From JBBROS01 sp965260995 (lineage in GTDB: Bacteria > Pseudomonadota > Alphaproteobacteria > Acetobacterales > Acetobacteraceae): DNA of 64,000 bases. A program made the translations under genes and the position numbers. Below the pieces are notes generated by a model. It had not been told where the DNA came from. It did not search any database and worked only from the letters and a program-made list of their open reading frames with translations. Positions 37,860 to 45,368 of the stretch are shown piece after piece. Positions within the stretch are counted from its first letter, which is position 1. Each line of letters opens with the position of its first letter. Location of the stretch: the NCBI GenBank assembly GCA_965260995.1, contig CBDHCD010000001.1, positions 186,001-250,000 on the forward strand. The letters are read 5' to 3'.

Positions 37860-38498
37860 TCAGGTCGCGCCAGCGATGCGCTCGGCCATCGTTCGCAGGA
37901 TCAGGCAGCAGGACGCGGCGCCGGCGTCGAGGACGCCGCGGGACCGCTCCCCGAGACGGCTCGCCCGGCCGATGCGCGCCACCATCTCCTTGGTGCTGTC
38001 GCGTCCCCGCTCCGCCGCCTGGGCCATCGCCGCCGCCGCGCCGGACAGGTCGGCGCCGTCCGCGAGCGCCGCGTCGAGCGCCTCGATGGCTGGGATCAGC
38101 GCGTCGAGCATCGTCTTGTCCCCGGCCTTGGCGTCACCGAGGCCCTGGATGCCGGCGAGCCCGGCGCGCAGCGCCTGAGACAGCCGGAGGCCGTCGAGCG
38201 CGTCCGCGCCGCGCAGGGTGTCCGCCATGTCGATGAAGAACGTGCCGTACAGCGGACCCATGGAGCCGCCGACGTCTTCGAGCAGGGTGTTGCCCAATGC
38301 CGCGAGCGCCTCGGGCAGCGGCGGCGGCGGGTCGCCGAGCGCCGCCGCGGCCTGGGTGAAGCCTTTGCTCATGTTGATGCCGTGGTCGCCGTCGCCGATC
38401 GCGCCGTCGATCTCCGACAGCCAGGCCCGGTTGGCGTTGATGGCGTCGGCCAGCGCGGGAACCAGGCCGGACAGCGCCTGCATCGGCGGCCCGCTCAT
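37860..38498 (-). CDS. dhaL: Dihydroxyacetone/erythrulose kinase ATP-binding subunit (DhaL-like)
   Basis: A 212-residue, all-helical nucleotide-binding subunit. The ADP/Mg-binding aspartates are in EIDGAIGDGDHGINMSKGF near residue 35. DVGGSMGPLYGTFF and GLGDAKAGDKTMLDALIP follow, ending with GRASRLGERSRGVLDAGAAS. It transfers phosphate to the substrate held by DhaK. With a PTS-dependent system DhaL binds tightly held ADP; here no DhaM is present, so ATP is the likely donor. Its ATG overlaps the stop of a 20-codon ORF that itself overlaps the dhaK stop. The sugar context suggests erythrulose rather than dihydroxyacetone. Confidence 0.88.
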   Translation of the reverse strand: MSGPPMQALSGLVPALADAINANRAWLSEIDGAIGDGDHGINMSKGFTQAAAALGDPPPPLPEALAALGNTLLEDVGGSMGPLYGTFFIDMADTLRGADALDGLRLSQALRAGLAGIQGLGDAKAGDKTMLDALIPAIEALDAALADGADLSGAAAAMAQAAERGRDSTKEMVARIGRASRLGERSRGVLDAGAASCCLILRTMAERIAGAT

Positions 38499-38557
38499 GG
38501 GCCGTCCGCCAAGGCGCTTACTGGGGCGCTCACCGGGGCGCTCACCGGGGCGCTCAT
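38495..38557 (-). CDS. 20-codon repeat-built ORF linking dhaK and dhaL
   Basis: An ATG at 38557 overlaps the dhaK stop (ATGA), and the ORF's own TGA overlaps the dhaL ATG (ATGA again). The product is four-residue repeats, MSAP then VSAP twice then VSAL, followed by ADGP. The whole intergenic gap is thus one short ORF joined to both neighbours. It can pass ribosomes from dhaK to dhaL even though the two genes are 55 bp apart and in different frames. Confidence 0.45.
   Translation of the reverse strand: MSAPVSAPVSAPVSALADGP
38509..38556. repeat. Four tandem 12-bp units between dhaK and dhaL
   Basis: Units of the form CCGGGGCGCTCA occur back to back; 38533-38544 and 38545-38556 are identical, 38521-38532 differs by one base and 38509-38520 is more diverged. 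A 12-bp unit keeps the reading frame of the short ORF spanning the gap. Confidence 0.9.
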
Positions 38558-39558
38558 CGGGCCAACCGGGTGAGGCCGGGGGCGTGGGCGGGGGCGGCGA
38601 TCAGGCGGTCGAGTTCGCCGTCCAGGCGCATGAGGGTCAGGGTCGCGCCCATCATGTCGAGCGAGGTGAACAGGTTGCCGATGAACACGTGCCGGACGGC
38701 GATGCCGCGCCCTTCCAGGGCCTCGGCCACGCGGTCATACAGGATGTAGAGCTCCATCACCGGCGTCGCGCCCAGGCCAGAGACCAGGACGGCGACGTCG
38801 TCGCCCGAGCCGAACGGCAGGTCGGGCAGCACGTGGCCGAGCATCAGGTCGGCCATCTCGCGCGCCGGCTGGATCGGCACCACCTCGACGCCGGGCTCGC
38901 CGTGATGGCCGATGCCCACCTCCATCTGGCCGTCGGCGACGCTGAAGTTCGGCTTGCCGACCGCCGGGATGGTGCAGGCGCTGAGGCCGACGCCGATGCT
39001 GCGGGTGTTGTCGATCGCCTTCTGCGCGCTGGCGATCACCTCGTCGAGGTCCGCGCCCTCGTCCGCTCGCGCCCCGCCCGCCTTCCACATCAGGATCTCG
39101 CCGGCGACGCCGCGGCGCTTGACCCGCTCGTCGTTGGGCGCGGACGGCACGTCGTCGTTGGCGACGACGGTGCGGACCGTGCGCCCGGCGGCGGCGGCCT
39201 GCTTGCCGGCCAGCTTCACGTTCATGTTGTCGCCGGCGTAGTTGCCGTAGAGGCAGGCGACGCCGCGCCCGCCGTCGGCGGCGGCGAAGGCGTCGGCGAA
39301 GCTCTTGGCCGTGGGGGAGGAGAAGATCTCGCCGATCGCCACCGCGTCGAGCAGCCCGTCGCCGACGTAGCCGATGAAGGCCGGCTCATGGCCCGAGCCG
39401 CCGCCGGTGACGACGCCGACTTTGCCCGTCGCCGGGGCGGCCCGGCGGCGGACGACGCGCGGGTTGTCGGTCGGCGCGACCAGGTCCGCATGGGCGCGCA
39501 GGTAGCCGCGGACGGCGTCCTCGACGACGCGGTCGGGGTCGTTGATGATGCGGTTCAC
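38554..39558 (-). CDS. dhaK: Dihydroxyacetone/erythrulose kinase substrate-binding subunit (DhaK-like)
   Basis: A 334-residue DhaK-type subunit. Landmarks are KVGVVTGGGSGHEPAFIGYV near residue 48, CLYGNYAGDNMNVKLAGKQA, DDVPSAPNDERVKRRGVAGE and the covalent substrate-binding histidine in VGIGHHGEPGVEVV. The family forms a hemiaminal with ketotrioses or ketotetroses. The GTG at 39558 is chosen because GGAGA lies 6 nt upstream; a second GTG at 39564 touches that site. With the neighbouring dehydrogenase and RpiB-like isomerase, an erythrulose kinase role is more likely than glycerol metabolism (inference). Confidence 0.88.
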   Translation of the reverse strand: MNRIINDPDRVVEDAVRGYLRAHADLVAPTDNPRVVRRRAAPATGKVGVVTGGGSGHEPAFIGYVGDGLLDAVAIGEIFSSPTAKSFADAFAAADGGRGVACLYGNYAGDNMNVKLAGKQAAAAGRTVRTVVANDDVPSAPNDERVKRRGVAGEILMWKAGGARADEGADLDEVIASAQKAIDNTRSIGVGLSACTIPAVGKPNFSVADGQMEVGIGHHGEPGVEVVPIQPAREMADLMLGHVLPDLPFGSGDDVAVLVSGLGATPVMELYILYDRVAEALEGRGIAVRHVFIGNLFTSLDMMGATLTLMRLDGELDRLIAAPAHAPGLTRLAR

Positions 39559-39570
39559 GCTCACTCTCCG

Positions 39571-40326
39571 CTATTGAATCGTGTAGCCGCCGTCGATGAC
39601 CAGGTTGGCCCCGGTGATCATGCCGGCGGCGCCGCTGGCGAGGAACAGGGCGGCGAGCGCGATCTCCTCCGGCTGGGCGAAACGGCCGGCCGGTATCTTG
39701 CGCTTCATGGCCTCGCCGACCTCGCCCGCCCACGCCTTGCGGCCCAGCTCCGTCTCGACGACGGTGGGCGAGATGGCGTTCACCGTGATGCCGTACGGGG
39801 CCCATTCCATCGCCAGCACCTTGGTCATGCCCAGGATGCCGGCCTTGCTGGTGCAGTAGGCCAGGTGCCGGTCGAGGGCGACGAACGCGGCTTGCGAGGC
39901 CATGTTGACGATCCGCCCCGCGCCCGCCGCCTTGAGCGCCGGGAACGCCGCCCGCGCCATGGCGAACGGGACGCGGAGGTTGATCGCCATCGTCCGGTCC
40001 CAGTCGCTGTCCGACACCGCCTCCGCCTGTTCGAGCAGCACGATGCCGGCGTTGTTGACGAGGATGTCGAGGCGGCCGAGCGACTCCACGGCGGCGGCCA
40101 CGGCGCGGTCGGCGGCCCCGGGCTCGGTGAGGTCGGCCAAGTGGCTGACGTGGCCCACCCCGGGCAGGGCGTCGGTCGCGGCGGCGCTCACGTCCACGAT
40201 GGCGACCCGGGCGCCGCGCGCGGCGAATGCCCGGGCGATGGCGCCGCCGATGCCCGCGGCGCCGCCGGTGACGAGCGCCGCCCTGCCGGAAAAGTCGAAC
40301 GACTGGTCGAAATCGGGCGGCGTCAC
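39571..40326 (-). CDS. Short-chain dehydrogenase, probable polyol (threitol-type) dehydrogenase
   Basis: A 251-residue classical SDR. It has the cofactor motif ALVTGGAAGIGGAIARAF with an acidic residue after strand 2 (VAIVDVS), which favours NAD+. NNAG is in ILVNNAGIVLLEQ, the catalytic Ser in NMASQAAFV, YxxxK in LAYCTSKAG, and the end is NLVIDGGYTIQ. Members with this C-terminus include D-threitol/sugar-alcohol dehydrogenases. It lies 12 bp upstream of dhaK and 45 bp downstream of a sugar-binding protein gene on the same strand. Oxidation of a tetritol to erythrulose is inferred. Confidence 0.85.
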   Translation of the reverse strand: MTPPDFDQSFDFSGRAALVTGGAAGIGGAIARAFAARGARVAIVDVSAAATDALPGVGHVSHLADLTEPGAADRAVAAAVESLGRLDILVNNAGIVLLEQAEAVSDSDWDRTMAINLRVPFAMARAAFPALKAAGAGRIVNMASQAAFVALDRHLAYCTSKAGILGMTKVLAMEWAPYGITVNAISPTVVETELGRKAWAGEVGEAMKRKIPAGRFAQPEEIALAALFLASGAAGMITGANLVIDGGYTIQ

Positions 40327-40371
40327 GCCCGAACTCCGGCCGGCACCGAGCGCCGCCTCAGCACCGGGCGC

Positions 40372-41376
40372 TCAGGCTTTCTGCCGCTTGGCGAGCAGGG
40401 CGTCGGCGTTCTGCTTCGTCACCGGCGTCCACGGCACGCTGTAGGCCTTGGCCGTGCCGCCGTTCCAGGCCAGTTGGTCGCCGTACTCCGTCCACGCCTC
40501 GGCCTGCGGCTTGTAGGCCTCGCCGATCAAGTGCCGCAAGGTGACGTCGAGCGCCCCTTGCGCCTGGCCGGTCGCGTCCTGCAGGATCGAGACCATCTCG
40601 CCTGCCTTGACCGCGAGCAGCGCGTCGCTCACGCCGTCGATGCCGGCGATCGGCATCTTGCTCGCGTCCAGCCCGGCGGATTTCACCGCCTGCAACGCGC
40701 CGAGCGCCATCTCGTCGTTCTGGCCGATGATGCCCTGGATCTGGCCGGGGTGCGCGGTCAGCCAGTTCTCCATCAAGGATTGCGCCTCGGCGCGCGACCA
40801 GTTGGCCGTCTTGTGCTCCAGCACCTTGATGCCGGGGTTGGCGGACAGGACCTGCTGGTTGCCTTTGCCGCGGTCGATCTGCGCGCTCTGGCCGATCGGC
40901 CCCTCGATGACGACGATGCTGCCCTTGCCGCCCAGCGCCTTGACCACGGCCTCGGCTTCCATCGCGCCGGCCTTCACATCGTCCGAGCCGACGAACGAGG
41001 TGAGGTCGTCGCTGGTGACGCGGGTGTTGGAGCCGATCACCGGCACGCCGGCCGCCTTGGCCTTCCGCACCGCGTCCGACCCGGCGGCGGCGTCGATCGG
41101 CACGAAGATGATGGCGTCGTACTGCTGGGTGATCATGGTCTCGAACTGGTTCGACTGGGTCAGCGCGTTGTACTGGCCGTCGAACACGGTGATGCTGGCC
41201 TGGCCGCTCTTGGCGGCCGGGTGCGCCTTGATCGCGCCCACCCAGAGCTGCATGAACTCGGCCTTCAGCCCGTAGACGGCGGCCCCGATCTTGTAGGTCT
41301 TGCCCTGTGCGCGGCCGATGGCGGGCATCGCGAGCGTCGCCGCCGTGGCGGAAAGCAGCGTCCGGCGTCCGATCAT
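40372..41376 (-). CDS. Ribose-type sugar ABC transporter substrate-binding protein (system 2)
   Basis: A 334-residue periplasmic binding protein. The signal peptide (MIGRRTLLSATAATLAMPAI, cleavage near GRA-QG) begins with twin arginines. Then come YKIGAAVYGLKAEFMQLWVG, QYDAIIFVPIDAAAGSDAVR, VPVIGSNTRV, IVVIEGPIGQSAQIDRGKGN and IIGQNDEMALGALQAVKSAG with the NDE ligand residues. An AGGAGG site fixes the ATG at 41376. It is separated from its permease gene by a hairpin repeated in tandem, possibly to stabilise or terminate part of the message. Confidence 0.9.
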   Translation of the reverse strand: MIGRRTLLSATAATLAMPAIGRAQGKTYKIGAAVYGLKAEFMQLWVGAIKAHPAAKSGQASITVFDGQYNALTQSNQFETMITQQYDAIIFVPIDAAAGSDAVRKAKAAGVPVIGSNTRVTSDDLTSFVGSDDVKAGAMEAEAVVKALGGKGSIVVIEGPIGQSAQIDRGKGNQQVLSANPGIKVLEHKTANWSRAEAQSLMENWLTAHPGQIQGIIGQNDEMALGALQAVKSAGLDASKMPIAGIDGVSDALLAVKAGEMVSILQDATGQAQGALDVTLRHLIGEAYKPQAEAWTEYGDQLAWNGGTAKAYSVPWTPVTKQNADALLAKRQKA

Positions 41377-41399
41377 TGGTGTCCTCCTGTTTCGTTTCG

Positions 41400-41462
41400 T
41401 TAGTCCCGCACCCGGCGGGACGTGTCCAGTCTTTAGTCCCGCACCCGGCGGGACGTGTCCAG
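41400..41462. repeat. 33-bp tandem duplication carrying a GC-rich hairpin
   Basis: A 30-bp sequence starting TTAGTCCCGCACCCGGCGGG is present at 41400-41429 and again at 41433-41462. Each copy contains the stem GTCCCGC / GCGGGAC with a 5-nt loop. The right copy is the last codons and stop of the permease gene; the left copy is a duplicate of that gene end placed in the gap before the binding-protein gene. Confidence 0.95.
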
Positions 41463-42416
41463 CAGCACCGCGAGCACGATGATGACGCCCTTGATGACCT
41501 GCTGGTAGTAGGACGACACGCCCATCAGGTCGAGGCCGTTGCTGATGACGGCGATGATGAGCGCGCCGAACAAGGTGCCGACCGGGCTGCCGACGCCGCC
41601 GGTGAGGCTGGTGCCGCCGATCACCACGGCGGCGATGGCGTCCAGCTCGTAGCTCACGCCCGCCTGCGGCAGCGCCGACGTGGTACGCGCCGCGAGCACC
41701 ATGCCGGACAGCCCGGCCAGCGCCCCTGACACGGCGTAGACCGAGAACACGATGCGCCGGGTGTTGATGCCGCTGGTGCGGGCGCTGCGCTCGTTGCCGC
41801 CGACCGCGTAGACGTAGCGGCCGTAGGTGGTGAAGCGCAGCGCCACGGAGGCGACGAGCACCGTGGCGGCGAACAGGATCACCGGCACCGGCACGCCGTA
41901 GACGACGCCCTGGCCGAGCTGCAGGAACGACGGCGCGAGGTTCGGCACCGGCATCCCGTCGTTGGCGATGAAGGTCAGCCCGCGCGCCACGCTCAACATG
42001 CCGAGCGTGGCGACGAACGCCGGCACGCGCAGGTGCGCCACCACCAGGCCGTTGACCATGCCCAGGCCCAGCCCCGCGCCGACGCCGAGCAGGATCGCGA
42101 CGGCCGGGCTGCCCGGGTCGGCGCCGGTGACGACCATCGAGCCGAGCAGGCCGCACAGCGCGAGCAGCGAGCCGACCGACAGGTCGATGCCGCCGGTCAG
42201 GATGACGAAGGTCTGGCCGACGGCGAGGATGCCGTTGATGCTGGCTTGGCGCAGCACGTTGCCGATGTTGCGCGGGGTAAGGAAGTACGGGTTGAGCAGG
42301 CTGAGCGCCGCGCACAAGGCGAAGAAGGCGATGACGATGCCGTAGCGCGACAGCGCCTGCCCGGCCCCGAGCCGCAGCCGGGCCGCCACCGCCGGGCGCT
42401 CGGCCGCCTCGCTCAC
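41433..42416 (-). CDS. Ribose-type sugar ABC transporter permease (system 2)
   Basis: A 327-residue RbsC-like permease: VGQTFVILTGGIDLSVGSLL, VVAHLRVPAFVATLGMLSVA, VYAVGGNERSARTSGINT and AAVVIGGTSLTGGVGSPVGT. It starts with GTG at 42416, overlapping the ATPase stop (GTGA). Only one permease is present, so a homodimer is expected. Its last 30 bp are duplicated just downstream. Confidence 0.92.
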   Translation of the reverse strand: MSEAAERPAVAARLRLGAGQALSRYGIVIAFFALCAALSLLNPYFLTPRNIGNVLRQASINGILAVGQTFVILTGGIDLSVGSLLALCGLLGSMVVTGADPGSPAVAILLGVGAGLGLGMVNGLVVAHLRVPAFVATLGMLSVARGLTFIANDGMPVPNLAPSFLQLGQGVVYGVPVPVILFAATVLVASVALRFTTYGRYVYAVGGNERSARTSGINTRRIVFSVYAVSGALAGLSGMVLAARTTSALPQAGVSYELDAIAAVVIGGTSLTGGVGSPVGTLFGALIIAVISNGLDLMGVSSYYQQVIKGVIIVLAVLLDTSRRVRD

Positions 42417-43894
42417 GACGCGAGCTGCACCAGGCGTTCCGGGGTCGCCTCCGGCCCGCTCAGCACCCCCGCGACCCGGCCGCGCCGGAACACCGCGACG
42501 CGGTCGCTCATGCCAAGCACCTCGGGCAGCTCGGACGACACCAGCACGGCGCAGCGCCCGTCCGCCACGAAGCCGGAGATGAAGGCGTACAGCTCGCGTT
42601 TCGCGCCCTCGTCCACGCCGCGGGTCGGCTCGTCGCACAACAGGATGCGCGGCCCGGTGCCGAGGCAGCGGGCGAGCACCACCTTCTGCTGGTTGCCGCC
42701 GCTCAGGCTGCGGACCGGGGCGTTGATCGACGCCGCCTTGATGCGGAACTGCTCCATCGCCCGCCCGACCTGCGCCCGCTCGCGCGCCGCGCGGACGAAC
42801 GGCCCGGCGCTGAGCTGGTCGAGGCAGGACAGCGTCGCGTTCTCGCGGATGGTGCCGGTCATCACGAGGCCGGTCGCCTTGCGGTCCTCCGTCACCATCG
42901 CGAGGCCGGCGGCGAGCGCGTCGGCCGGGCGGCGAATCGGCACCACCCGGCCGTCGATGCGGATGGCGCCCCGGTCGGCCGGGGCGGTGCCGTAGACGGC
43001 TTCCAAGAACTCGCTCCGCCCCGCGCCCATCAGGCCGTAGATGCCCAGCACCTCGCCGCGGCGCACGTCGAGGCTCACGTCCTCGAAGCGGCCGTCGCGG
43101 CCCAAGCCCTCAGTCCGCAGCATGGCCGGGCCGCCCGGGGCCGGGTGGGTGCGGTACTCGTCGCGCACGTCGGCGCCGATGATGAGGCGGACCAGGCCGG
43201 CGCGGTCGATGTCGGCGACGCGGCCGGCGGCGACGAAGCCGCCGTCGCGGAACACGGTGTAGTCGTCGGCGATGGCGAAGATCTCCGTCAGGCGGTGGCT
43301 GACGTAGATGACGCCGACGCCCTGGCCGGTGAGGGTGCGGATGGCGTCGAACAGCACCTCAGTTTCCGCCTCGCCGATGGCCGAGGTCGGCTCGTCCATG
43401 ACCAGGATCGTGCCCTCGCGGCTGATCGCCTTGGCGATCTCGACCAGTTGCGTTTGCGCCAGGCTGAGGGCGCGCATCGTCTGCCTGGGGTCGATGCGGA
43501 AGCGCAGGCGGCCGAGCAGGTCGGCCGCCATCCGGTTGAGGCGGGCGCGGTCGAGGAGGCAGCCGAGTCGTTTCGGCTCGCGGCCGAGGAACAGGTTCTC
43601 CGCCACCGTCATGTCCGGGACCGGGGACAGCTCCTGGGTGATGATGGCGATGCCGGCGGCCAGCGCCTGGGCCGGGCCGGCGAAGTGCGTGTCGCGGCCG
43701 CGGACGGTGATCCGCCCGGCGTCGCGGCGCAGCAGGCCCATGACGATGTTGAGAAAGGTGCTCTTGCCAGCGCCGTTGCCGCCGCACAAGGCGTGGACGC
43801 TGCCAGGCCGGAGCGCCAGGCGGCCGTCGCGCAGGGCCTGCACGCCCGCGAAAGATTTCGCGACGCCGTCGGCTTCGAGCAGCAGCGCGCTCAA
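42413..43894 (-). CDS. Ribose-type sugar ABC transporter ATPase (system 2)
   Basis: A 493-residue double ATPase. Domain 1 has Walker A GGNGAGKST, LSLAQTQLVEIAKAI and ILVMDEPTSAIGEAE. Domain 2 has GLMGAGRSE, TEDRKATGLVMTGTIRENA, LSGGNQQKVVLARCL and ILLCDEPTRGVDEGAK. The start is a TTG at 43894, seven bases after a strong GGGAGG site; the ORF stays open upstream but without any such site. First gene of the minus-strand operon ATPase-permease-binding protein-SDR-dhaK-dhaL. Confidence 0.9.
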   Translation of the reverse strand: MSALLLEADGVAKSFAGVQALRDGRLALRPGSVHALCGGNGAGKSTFLNIVMGLLRRDAGRITVRGRDTHFAGPAQALAAGIAIITQELSPVPDMTVAENLFLGREPKRLGCLLDRARLNRMAADLLGRLRFRIDPRQTMRALSLAQTQLVEIAKAISREGTILVMDEPTSAIGEAETEVLFDAIRTLTGQGVGVIYVSHRLTEIFAIADDYTVFRDGGFVAAGRVADIDRAGLVRLIIGADVRDEYRTHPAPGGPAMLRTEGLGRDGRFEDVSLDVRRGEVLGIYGLMGAGRSEFLEAVYGTAPADRGAIRIDGRVVPIRRPADALAAGLAMVTEDRKATGLVMTGTIRENATLSCLDQLSAGPFVRAARERAQVGRAMEQFRIKAASINAPVRSLSGGNQQKVVLARCLGTGPRILLCDEPTRGVDEGAKRELYAFISGFVADGRCAVLVSSELPEVLGMSDRVAVFRRGRVAGVLSGPEATPERLVQLAS

Positions 43895-44077
43895 ATCAGG
43901 TCCTCCCGTGACGCCAGCCTTGGGGCTGAATGCCGGCGCGCCCTCGTTGCGCTGAACGCTCGGGACTCGGGCGGGCGTTGTCAAGCGGCGGAGGGATGCC
44001 GGCGCAGCGGCTCCAGTCGGTTTGGCGCGGCCTTGATCGGCGGCTATGATCGACCCTCGATAAGTGGAGCATGGATC

Positions 44078-44536
44078 ATGGCGATCGCGATCGGCTGCGA
44101 TGAGGCCGCATTCGAGTTGAAGCAGCAGCTCAAGCAGGTGTTGATCGAGGCCGGGCACGACGTCGAGGATTTCGGCACGCATGACGCGCGGCCGGTGCTG
44201 TATCCCGACATCGCCTTCGCCGCCGCGACCAGCATCGCCGAGGGGCGCAACGACCGCGCGGTGCTGCTGTGCGGCACCGGGATCGGCATGGCGATCAGCG
44301 CCAACAAGGTGCCCGGCATCCGCGCCGCCCAGTGCCACGACACCTACTCGGCCGAGCGGGCGCGCAAGAGCAACGACGCCCAGGTGATCACGATGGGCGC
44401 GCGGGTGATCGGGCCGGAGCTGGCCAAATCCATCCTGCACGCCTGGTTGGCCAGCGCCTTCGATGCCGGCCGGTCCGGCGCCAAGGTCGAGCGCATCACC
44501 GCCTACGAACGCCGGGCCGCCGACCACGCCGCTTGA
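44078..44536 (+). CDS. rpiB: RpiB/LacAB-family sugar-phosphate isomerase
   Basis: A 152-residue isomerase. N-terminal MAIAIGCDEAAFELKQQL (the position-8 Asp region), then DFGTHDARPVLYPDIA, the active-site Cys in AVLLCGTGIGMAISANKVPG, AAQCHDTYSAERARKSNDAQ and ITMGARVIG. RpiB enzymes interconvert aldose and ketose phosphates. In tetritol pathways RpiB paralogues isomerise erythrulose-4-phosphate to erythrose-4-phosphate. The gene is divergent from the transporter/kinase operon across ~180 bp, so both probably share a control region. The start at 44078 matches the family N-terminus; an ATG at 44071 is in another frame. Confidence 0.88.
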   Translation: MAIAIGCDEAAFELKQQLKQVLIEAGHDVEDFGTHDARPVLYPDIAFAAATSIAEGRNDRAVLLCGTGIGMAISANKVPGIRAAQCHDTYSAERARKSNDAQVITMGARVIGPELAKSILHAWLASAFDAGRSGAKVERITAYERRAADHAA

Positions 44537-45027
44537 ACCCGCTTCGATCCGTTCGCGCCGGGCGCTCGCTCCAGCGTCGCGACCGCCCGAGCCGCGAACG
44601 CTTGCGGCGCCTGCACGAAGGTCATGATCCAGGCGATCGCGGCCGCGCTGTGATTACCAGCATCACGACGCCGGTCGCGATGAAGGCGGCGGAGCGGCTC
44701 CAGGCCATATCGCGATAGAGCGGGGCGCGGCGCGTAGAGCACCGCCAGCGCCGAGGCCTCGCTCGGCGCGGCGACACCGAAGCGTGGCAGCACGGTGGTC
44801 AGCGCCGGGCTGTGCTGCTCGAGAGCCTTGTCCGCCGGGGCCTGGATGGCACCGAGCTCTTGATCTCGGACGCGCATGGAAAGTCTCAAGGCCGCGCCAC
44901 ATTGCGACCAGGGCCGCGGCAAGCGGCCGAAGCTCGGCGCATTCATTGACGACAACGGGATCGACTGCTGGCCCACATGGATTTTCCCGCTGCGCGCCGG
45001 GCCAAGCCCTATCCAACAAGTCCACTC

Positions 45028-45141
45028 AGATGGCTAAACAACGAAGTGAAGCGCCGTGCCGCTGTCATCGGCATCGTTCCGAACGAAGGCGCGATCATCC
45101 GGCGGATCGGCGCCGTGCCGCTCAAAGCCAACGACGAGTGA
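45028..45141 (+). pseudogene. IS256 (Mutator-type) transposase C-terminal fragment
   Basis: Thirty-seven codons read RWLNNEVKRRAAVIGIVPNE, GAIIRRIGAVPLKANDE and stop. This is the conserved C-terminus of IS256 transposases (ERLNxEIKRRTxVVGIFPN... LLEQNDEW). The catalytic parts are absent. Confidence 0.75.
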
Positions 45142-45307
45142 TAAGTTCAGCATCGTCGCTGATCGACGCAGTCCCACCACAGATTTCCACGGTGGCAGCC
45201 TGACGCGTGACCACCTCGGCCCGAATCCCAAGCTCCATCATGTTGACGGACGCCAGGGCGCTTCACTTCATGCGCAGCCGCTCCGGCCCTTGTTTCACGC
45301 GGTCGCT

Positions 45308-45345
45308 CAGTTCTATCGGACGCGAGAATGCGCCCGATAGAACTG
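45308..45345. terminator. Long hairpin downstream of the GH16 gene
   Basis: CAGTTCTATCGG (45308-45319) pairs perfectly with 45334-45345, and the 14-nt loop has a further CGC/GCG pairing. It lies 23 bp after the GH16 stop in the direction of transcription. There is no T-run, so it may be a mRNA-stabilising stem rather than an intrinsic terminator. Confidence 0.5.
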
Positions 45346-45368
45346 AAACCCCTCTAGCGGCGGCGATG

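Larger units (their letters stand above)
44537..45368. other. Decayed region with an IS256 fragment
   Basis: About 830 bp with no intact gene. The only recognisable coding scrap is the IS256-type transposase end at 45028-45141. The minus strand at 44503-44976 is open but shows no known motifs. A strong hairpin closes the region at 45308-45345. Confidence 0.5.

Noticed and set aside
38218..41403. Plus-strand open frame of over 1000 codons
   Set aside because: It runs antisense to dhaL, dhaK, the SDR and the sugar-binding protein, is rich in Arg/His/Asp as GC-rich shadow frames are, and shows no domains.
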